From: Granulicella sp. UBA5172
GTDB taxonomy: Bacteria > Acidobacteriota > Terriglobia > Terriglobales > Acidobacteriaceae
Reading direction: 5' to 3'
DNA length: 9,537 nucleotides
NCBI GenBank assembly: GCA_002413385.1
Contig: DHWW01000090.1
Coordinates: forward strand, 128-9,664
Each line of letters begins with the position of its first letter. The stretch's first letter is position 1. Under the pieces are notes generated by a model that was given only the letters and a program-made list of their open reading frames with translations, searched no databases and was not told the origin of the DNA. Positions 1-4,448 of this stretch are shown here, one piece after another. The position numbers and the translations under genes were made by a program.

Positions 1-1
1 T

Positions 2-412
2 TCCGAAATTCGCTTCGCTTTCTCGAAAAACGGCGGAAACCTCGGCGAAACCGGCTCAGTCGGCTATATGTTCTCGAAGAAGGGTGTGATCGTCGTTGCA
101 AAATCCGCAGCAAATGAGGATAAACTCACCGAAATCGTGCTCGAAGCCGGTGCCGACGACCTCACGGACGAAGGTGAAAACTGGGAGATTCTGACCTCAC
201 CCAAGGACTACGAGGCCGTCATGAACGCCCTCACCGCCGCCAAGATCAAGCCCGAACATGCCGAGGTGACGATGATCTCGTCCACCTACACCAAGCTCGA
301 GGGCACGCAGGCAACGCAGATGATGCGGTTGCTCGACGCGATCGACGACCTCGACGATACCCAGGCCGTCTACTCGAACTTCGACATGGATGAAGAGTCG
401 GTTACGGCCTAA
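2..412 (+). CDS. yebC: YebC/TACO1-family protein, 5' end missing (C-terminal 136 residues)
   Basis: The reading frame is open from base 2 and ends at TAA 410-412, so the gene enters from outside the window. The first codons read FAFSKNGGNLGETGSVGYMF, the highly conserved central segment of YebC/TACO1 proteins. The rest (KSAANEDKLTEIVLEAGADDL, then a domain ending in LDAIDDLDDTQAVYSNFD) matches domains 2 and 3 of the family, including the usual acidic C-terminus. Full-length YebC is about 240-250 residues, so roughly the first 110 are missing. Family members were long called transcriptional regulators. Newer work on TACO1 and bacterial YebC supports a role in translation, helping ribosomes through difficult stretches such as polyproline. 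In many genomes the gene lies beside ruvC, which would be off the left edge here. The internal ATG at 68 lies inside the conserved motif and is not the real start. Confidence 0.96.
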   Translation, partial: SEIRFAFSKNGGNLGETGSVGYMFSKKGVIVVAKSAANEDKLTEIVLEAGADDLTDEGENWEILTSPKDYEAVMNALTAAKIKPEHAEVTMISSTYTKLEGTQATQMMRLLDAIDDLDDTQAVYSNFDMDEESVTA

Positions 413-440
413 CGAACAGATTTCAATCCGAGAAATGCGG

Positions 441-463
441 AAGCCGCCACTCGATGGCGGCTT
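441..463 (+). terminator. Hairpin terminator after yebC
   Basis: A perfect 9-bp stem (AAGCCGCCA / TGGCGGCTT) closes a 5-base loop, CTCGA, 28 bp after the yebC stop. The A/T outer end and GC-rich core fit an intrinsic terminator. The T-tract is weak: only TTT overlaps the end of the stem and is followed by CGATTG. It separates yebC from the next gene, whose start lies just beyond. Confidence 0.7.
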
Positions 464-490
464 TCGATTGTGAGGGAGATGAAGGTACCG

Positions 491-1240
491 ATGATGCGGA
501 TGCGAGCTTTTTGTGGGGTTGCCGTGTTGTTCTCGATTGCAATGAGCCATAGAGCGATCGCACAGGAGACAAAAGTCGATTCGCCCGTCAGTGCGCTCGC
601 TAACTCCACCCCATGGGAGTACGGCGCGCTCCTCCAGGGCGGAGTAGGGCTGGAACAGCGCACGGATTTTAGCTTCCTCCTGATCGGCGGTCACTTGGGT
701 AAAGTGCTTACCCCACAGTTGGGTACGGGATTATTCCGCGGCAATTTTGAGTATTCGGTGGAAGTCTTTCCCCTCTGGCAGTCCTACACTCCGAAGTTCC
801 AGCGCATCAACTGCGTGCCTTCTCCAGTTGTGGTCGGAGGCCTGCCGGGAAGCCTGGTCTGTACTGCTCCCTATACTGTCGGCGGCACCTACACCGGTGT
901 CAGCATCACCCCGATCCAGATGCGATGGAATTTCACTCATGGCAAACGCTTTATGCCCTGGGTTCAGGCTGCGGGCGGCGTCGTGTGGACCAATCACAAG
1001 TATCCAGCGGTGGGCAATCTGGATCCCACAGACCCGACCCAGACAGGCCCCAATGCGGACACCAGCGTCTGGAATTTCACTCCTCAGGGTGGCGTCGGCG
1101 CACATTATTTTCTGAAACCACGACAATCAGTGGACTTCAGCGTCAATGGAGTCCATATTTCAAGTTCGAGTCTGGGCGATAAAAACCCTGGCGTTAACGT
1201 GAGTCTGCAATTATCGGTTGGATATACGTGGTGGAAGTAG
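491..1240 (+). CDS. Outer-membrane acyloxyacyl hydrolase, PagL (lipid A 3-O-deacylase) family
   Basis: A protein of about 249 residues. It starts with a signal peptide (MMRMRAFCGVAVLFSIAMSHRAIAQ, cut near AIA-Q), followed by alternating hydrophobic/polar strands rich in G, Y, W and F, typical of a small outer-membrane beta-barrel. The C-terminal block VHISSSSLGDKNPGVN followed by LQLSVGYTWWK matches the active-site strand of PagL. That enzyme removes the ester-linked 3-hydroxyacyl chain of lipid A at the outer membrane. The His and Ser of the His-x-Ser pair are present (H222, S224). The position of the PagL catalytic Glu, 14 residues after the His, is Asn (N236). A loop between two strands holds two cysteines (C108 and C124), perhaps a disulfide. 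I chose ATG 491 because GAAGG sits 5 bases upstream. In-frame GTG 470 and ATG 479 are alternatives and would add 7 or 4 residues. The family call is firm; activity on lipid A is inferred. Confidence 0.87.
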   Translation: MMRMRAFCGVAVLFSIAMSHRAIAQETKVDSPVSALANSTPWEYGALLQGGVGLEQRTDFSFLLIGGHLGKVLTPQLGTGLFRGNFEYSVEVFPLWQSYTPKFQRINCVPSPVVVGGLPGSLVCTAPYTVGGTYTGVSITPIQMRWNFTHGKRFMPWVQAAGGVVWTNHKYPAVGNLDPTDPTQTGPNADTSVWNFTPQGGVGAHYFLKPRQSVDFSVNGVHISSSSLGDKNPGVNVSLQLSVGYTWWK

Positions 1241-1244
1241 AGCA

Positions 1245-2201
1245 ATGAGCAGCGAAGAGATTTTGAACGGAAACGAAAACACCGAAAAGATCGTGGAGTG
1301 CGTTCCTAACTTTTCCGAGGGCGTGGACCGAGATAAGGTCGAGGCCATTGTGAGAGCAATGCGCGTCGATGGTGTGCATCTGTTGGACTACTCGCTCGAT
1401 GCAGACCACAACCGTTCCGTTGTAACCATCGCCGGCCTACCAGACGCGGTCCTGGAGTCCGCCGTGCGAGGAGCGGGCAAGGCCGCAGAATTGATCGACC
1501 TGACCCGTCAGAGCGGAGTCCATCCCCGCATCGGCGCTGCGGACGTCATTCCGTTTGTCCCCGTCAGCGGAGTTTCGTTGGTGCAGTGCGTGCTACTGGC
1601 GCGGCAGGCGGGGTTGGCAATCTGGCGCAGATACGGTGTTCCCGTCTACTTTTATGAGGCAGCCGCAGCGAGGCCAGATCGTGTGAATCTCGAGGACGTT
1701 CGCCGCGGCCAGTTTGAAGGCCTGCAGCGAGAGTCGTTGCACGATACGCGCCGTCAGCCAGATGTAGGTGGCCCAGAACTCCATGCGACCGCCGGTGCAA
1801 GCGCTGTGGGTGCTCGCAAGTTCCTTATTGCCTATAACATCTACCTTGCCTCCGGTGGCAGTGCTGAAGCCGTTGGAGTAGCACGCTCTATCGCCAAGGA
1901 GATTCGAGCCTCCGGTGGCGGGTTGTTTGGCGTTAAGGCCATGGGGGTGATGGCGAACGGTCGCGCCCAGGTGAGTATGAACATCACGGATTTCCATAAA
2001 ACGCCGATGACTCGATTACACGGTGCCGTGGCTGAGATTGCCGCACGCCACGGAGCGGAAATCGCAGAAGGCGAGGTGATCGGTTTGATTCCAGAGCAGG
2101 CCTATGAGCCAAATGCTGATTGGGTTCGTCAAATAAGTCAGTTCGACCCAGAAGTGAAGGTCCTGGAACGGCGGTTGAAACATCCGCTGAATTGGCCGTA
2201 G
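1245..2201 (+). CDS. ftcD: Glutamate formimidoyltransferase (glutamate formiminotransferase)
   Basis: A cytosolic enzyme of 318 residues that moves a formimidoyl group between N-formimidoyl-glutamate and tetrahydrofolate. This is the last step of one histidine-degradation route and feeds the one-carbon folate pool. The N-terminal subdomain starts with KIVECVPNFSEG (residues 15-26). The signature HPRIGAADVIPFVPV (93-107) contains H93, which aligns with the catalytic His of the mammalian enzyme. The second subdomain contains GPELHATAGASAVGARKFLI (176-195) and NITDF (246-250). The length fits the stand-alone transferase: there is no cyclodeaminase domain as in the bifunctional animal enzyme. ATG 1245 is preceded by GGTGGAAG with 7 bases of spacing. 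An in-frame TTG at 1218 would run back into the previous gene and is unlikely. Only 4 bp separate it from the upstream hydrolase stop, so the two are probably co-transcribed. No other histidine-utilisation gene is in view. Confidence 0.94.
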   Translation: MSSEEILNGNENTEKIVECVPNFSEGVDRDKVEAIVRAMRVDGVHLLDYSLDADHNRSVVTIAGLPDAVLESAVRGAGKAAELIDLTRQSGVHPRIGAADVIPFVPVSGVSLVQCVLLARQAGLAIWRRYGVPVYFYEAAAARPDRVNLEDVRRGQFEGLQRESLHDTRRQPDVGGPELHATAGASAVGARKFLIAYNIYLASGGSAEAVGVARSIAKEIRASGGGLFGVKAMGVMANGRAQVSMNITDFHKTPMTRLHGAVAEIAARHGAEIAEGEVIGLIPEQAYEPNADWVRQISQFDPEVKVLERRLKHPLNWP

Positions 2202-2285
2202 CGTACTGGATATAACTTGCTAGATGCATAGAATCAAGAAAGAATATAGGTTGCGCACCAAAGCGTACCCTCAGGGAGCTCAAAC

Positions 2286-3278
2286 GTGAAGATTTTCAAG
2301 AACTGGCAGCATGGGACAGCATTCGCAGCATTGGCGGCGTTGGCAATAGCGCCGATAGCAGCCCAGGCAGCTCAGTTGAGCGGCGATGCACGCGCTTCGA
2401 TCCCGAAGGATGTCCAACAAATCATCGTTGTTGACTACCGGGAGATGCAGAATTCACCTGCCGCGATGCAACTGAAGGACCGAGTTTTACCGCCTGAACT
2501 GAAGCATCTGGAGACGTCGCTGAAGACTTCAGGGCTGCAGGTGGATCAGGATGCAGATACGCTGGCCTTTGCCGCATTCAAGACGACCGCCCGGTCCGGC
2601 GCAGCAGCAGGTTCGGGCTCTGGTATACGCATTCTTGGCGTTGCCCAAGGGCAGTTCCAGACGCAGGCAATCATGGCGAAGTTCGCCAAAGAGAAGGTGA
2701 AACCCACCATGCTGCGTAATAACGCGATCTACCCGATGGGTTCGGGTGGCATGAGCGTGTCGTTCCTTAATCAGACGACCATGATCTTCGGTGACCGCGA
2801 AGCTGTACGTGCGGCGCTGGATGCCCGCGATGGCCTTGAGCCGAACTTCCTCCAGAACAGCGACATGATGAATGAGATGACCGCTGTCGACTCTCAGGCA
2901 GTTTGGAGCCTTCTGGATCAGAAGGGAACCCAGACCATGATGAAGAGCGTGCTTGGAGAGGCCTCTGGCCTGGCCGACTACGACACGGTCAAGAACCGCA
3001 TGAAATATGCCAGCTACACGCTGGACTTCAGTAATGGTGTCCGGTTCAACATGACCGTGAGCATGTCGGACACGCTGACTGCAGCTACCGCGGCCACGCT
3101 GATGAAGGGTATCGCGATCCTGAAAAAGTCTTCCGGATCGCCGCTGGAGAAGTCTGCTGTTGACGATACGACCATTGACTCGAACTCAGGCGTCCTGACC
3201 GTAGCTTATTCATCCTCTGACAGCCAGTTTGCAGGTCTATTGACCTCGCCATTATTCCAGCAAGTTGTGGTTAAGTAG
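2286..3278 (+). CDS. Secreted protein of unknown function
   Basis: A 330-residue protein starting at GTG 2286, with AGGGAG 7 bases upstream as ribosome binding site. Residues 1-28 form a signal peptide: K and R-like start, hydrophobic AFAALAALAIAPIAA, cleavage at AQA-AQ. There is no lipobox Cys and no later membrane segment, so the mature protein is probably soluble and periplasmic or exported. It contains no cysteine. The mature part is a mix of alpha and beta stretches: IPKDVQQIIVVDYREMQNSP (39-58), then GQFQTQAIMAKFAKEKVKP, a turn NAIYPMG, then MIFGDREAVRAALDARDGLE, DSQAVWSLLDQKGTQTMM and a C-terminal sandwich-like region. I recall similar uncharacterised secreted proteins in Acidobacteriaceae but cannot name a domain. 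The 84-bp gap before it and the strong terminator after it suggest it may be its own transcription unit or the last gene of the ftcD unit. I see no catalytic motif. Confidence 0.85.
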   Translation: MKIFKNWQHGTAFAALAALAIAPIAAQAAQLSGDARASIPKDVQQIIVVDYREMQNSPAAMQLKDRVLPPELKHLETSLKTSGLQVDQDADTLAFAAFKTTARSGAAAGSGSGIRILGVAQGQFQTQAIMAKFAKEKVKPTMLRNNAIYPMGSGGMSVSFLNQTTMIFGDREAVRAALDARDGLEPNFLQNSDMMNEMTAVDSQAVWSLLDQKGTQTMMKSVLGEASGLADYDTVKNRMKYASYTLDFSNGVRFNMTVSMSDTLTAATAATLMKGIAILKKSSGSPLEKSAVDDTTIDSNSGVLTVAYSSSDSQFAGLLTSPLFQQVVVK

Positions 3279-3296
3279 CTTTTTATCAAACACGTA

Positions 3297-3333
3297 CAGC
3301 AACAAGGGCGGCCAGTGGCCGCCCTTGTTGCTG
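3297..3333. terminator. Long hairpin terminator between convergent genes, probably bidirectional
   Basis: CAGCAACAAGGGCGGCC on the left pairs perfectly with GGCCGCCCTTGTTGCTG on the right. Bases 3297-3333 form one almost perfect palindrome with only a few bases left for a loop around CAGTG (3313-3317). It lies 18 bp after the stop of the plus-strand secreted-protein gene and 39 bp after the stop of the minus-strand anti-sigma gene. On the plus strand it is followed by GCTAAATCTTCTT, and on the minus strand by GTACGTGTTTGAT, so both sides are moderately T-rich. It most likely ends both convergent transcripts. Confidence 0.88.
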
Positions 3334-3372
3334 CTAAATCTTCTTACGCAAAAGGAGAATGATCCGACAATC

Positions 3373-3642
3373 TTACTTCGTCGTCTTCACTGCAATGTCC
3401 GGCAACTTTCCGGAGATCCGGCAGCGCTCCATCACCGCAGCACGTAGGCGATTCGAGAGCTCTTCTGGTAACTCATAGGTCTCAGCGCCCCGATAGACGT
3501 CGATCGTCTTTCTCGTTGTATCGACAACGACCTCGCAATGATGACACGTTCCCAGATGCTGTTTCACTTCAGCGAGCAACGCAGGATCGATCTGTCCATC
3601 GAAGTAGTCGGTGAGTTTGGCGAGAAATTCCGTGCAGTTCAC
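3373..3642 (-). CDS. Soluble zinc-binding anti-sigma factor (ZAS / zf-HC2 type)
   Basis: An 89-residue protein. It shows the zinc-binding anti-sigma signature H29-x3-C33-x2-C36 (HLGTCHHC), and C3 near the N-terminus can serve as the fourth ligand. The following part (40-89) is charged and has no transmembrane helix, so it acts in the cytoplasm rather than as a membrane-bound anti-sigma. Its expected role is to hold the adjacent ECF sigma factor inactive until a signal, often oxidation of zinc-bound thiols in this family, releases it. The start is GTG (3642-3640). GTGA overlaps the sigma stop by 4 bp, and AGAGG lies 7 bases upstream inside the sigma gene, so translation is coupled and keeps the two proteins in balance. 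The stop is TAA at 3375-3373. The C3-to-H29 distance equals that of the ligands in Streptomyces RsrA (C11, H37, C41, C44). The family call is firm; redox sensing is inferred. Confidence 0.9.
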   Translation of the reverse strand: MNCTEFLAKLTDYFDGQIDPALLAEVKQHLGTCHHCEVVVDTTRKTIDVYRGAETYELPEELSNRLRAAVMERCRISGKLPDIAVKTTK

Positions 3643-4310
3643 TTGGAGGCCTCTTTATTCTGGCGGAAGTAGCGGCTAAGTCGTTCACGCAACTGCAGGC
3701 GTGCACGCAGCAACCGGGACTTGACAGCAGGTACGCTCAGTCCAAGCGCCTCAGCCGTCTCTTCCGTCGACAAGTTTTCGATGTCGCGGAGAGTGAAAAC
3801 GGTTCGAAAACCTGGTGGGAGTCCTGCAATTGTCTTGCGAAGGATCTCCGCGAGCTCGGACTGTGAATAGTTTTGTTCAGGATTTGGCCGCCACTCCGCA
3901 AAATCACGGGGAATTGAGCCTTCTGCCGTCTCAACATCCTGATCCATGGAAACGGTCTTCGATGTCTTGCGCTTTCGCAGTCGCATCAGGCTCTCGTTGA
4001 CCGCGATGCGCACCAACCATGTTGAGAACTTAGAGTTACCTTGAAACTGATTGAGTTTTTGGAATGCTTTGAAGAAGACATCCTGGGTAATGTCTTCGGC
4101 GTCCTCGCGATTCTGAGTAATGTGCTGGGCGGTGCGAAAGATTTGGCGGTCATACTGGCGGACCAACTGCTCGAAGGCGGCGGTGTCGCCTGCCTTGGCG
4201 CGCTCCACCAAGGCCACATCCGGATGGATCTCCGCCGGCGGCTCAGCCACAACGGTTTCCGCGAGTAGCTCTAGAGGCTGGTCAACGATTGGTGAGGACT
4301 GAACTTCCAT
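3639..4310 (-). CDS. ECF-type RNA polymerase sigma factor (sigma-70 family)
   Basis: A protein of 223 residues with only sigma regions 2 and 4, the layout of extracytoplasmic-function sigma factors. Region 2 spans about 45-115: FEQLVRQYDRQIFRTAQHIT, then DAEDITQDVFFKAF (core RNA polymerase contact, 2.2) and FSTWLVRIAVNESLMRLRKR (2.3-2.4, -10 recognition and melting). Region 4 spans about 155-208: LPPGFRTVFTLRDIENLSTEETAEALGL, then the -35-binding helix SVPAVKSRLLRARLQLRERL. A variable linker (116-152) joins them. Residues 1-35 are an acidic, proline-containing extension. I chose ATG 4310 because the conserved domain begins soon after. An upstream in-frame codon at 4385 would add 25 unconserved residues across the promoter region. 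The ribosome binding site before ATG 4310 is weak. The overlapping gene downstream encodes its anti-sigma. The regulon is unknown; the divergent cell-wall enzyme gene is a candidate target. Confidence 0.94.
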   Translation of the reverse strand: MEVQSSPIVDQPLELLAETVVAEPPAEIHPDVALVERAKAGDTAAFEQLVRQYDRQIFRTAQHITQNREDAEDITQDVFFKAFQKLNQFQGNSKFSTWLVRIAVNESLMRLRKRKTSKTVSMDQDVETAEGSIPRDFAEWRPNPEQNYSQSELAEILRKTIAGLPPGFRTVFTLRDIENLSTEETAEALGLSVPAVKSRLLRARLQLRERLSRYFRQNKEASK

Positions 4311-4350
4311 AGTGGTTACCAGTTTACAGGAGTAGATTTTGGTAAACCTA

Positions 4351-4365
4351 AACTGGGTGCCAGTT
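4351..4365. promoter_or_regulatory. Perfect inverted repeat in the sigma/transglycosylase divergent region (possible operator)
   Basis: AACTGG (4351-4356), GTG, CCAGTT (4360-4365) form a perfect 6+3+6 palindrome 41 bp upstream of the sigma start. A further half-site CCAGTT recurs at 4319-4324, 41 bp from the matching half, close to four helical turns. Two related symmetric strings, GGTAAACC (4341-4348) and GGTTACC (4314-4320), lie between and beside them. The whole 138-bp gap (4311-4448) holds no gene. On the sigma-gene strand, GGCACCC overlaps the palindrome and TCTA follows 18 bases later. This loosely resembles an ECF-type -35/-10 pair, as expected for an autoregulated sigma gene, but the spacing is a little long. 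No factor is identified. Confidence 0.4.
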
Positions 4366-4448
4366 ATCTTCAATGGTTCACCCAATCACGGTCGAGGGCA
4401 AGCGCGCGCGGCGGGATCGCCTTAGAGTTAAAGGCAGGTGGATGATTG

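Noticed and set aside
1848..1919. Direct repeat GCCTCCGGTGGC at 1848-1859 and 1908-1919 in ftcD
   Set aside because: Both copies encode short ASGG stretches in conserved coding sequence, so this is explained by codon choice rather than a mobile or regulatory repeat.
2202..2285. Possible sigma-70 promoter before the secreted-protein gene (TTGCTA 2217-2222 and A/T-rich bases near 2240-2250)
   Set aside because: No -10 match occurs at a suitable spacing, so I cannot support a specific promoter.
3352..3478. AAGGAG followed by ATG 3359 and a 39-codon open frame on the plus strand
   Set aside because: The Shine-Dalgarno is only one base from the ATG, the frame is antisense to the anti-sigma gene, and the peptide looks like read-through of its complement.
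4311..4385. Upstream in-frame start of the sigma factor at 4385, adding 25 residues
   Set aside because: The extra residues are not sigma-like, they cover the likely promoter and palindrome, and the conserved protein begins well after ATG 4310.
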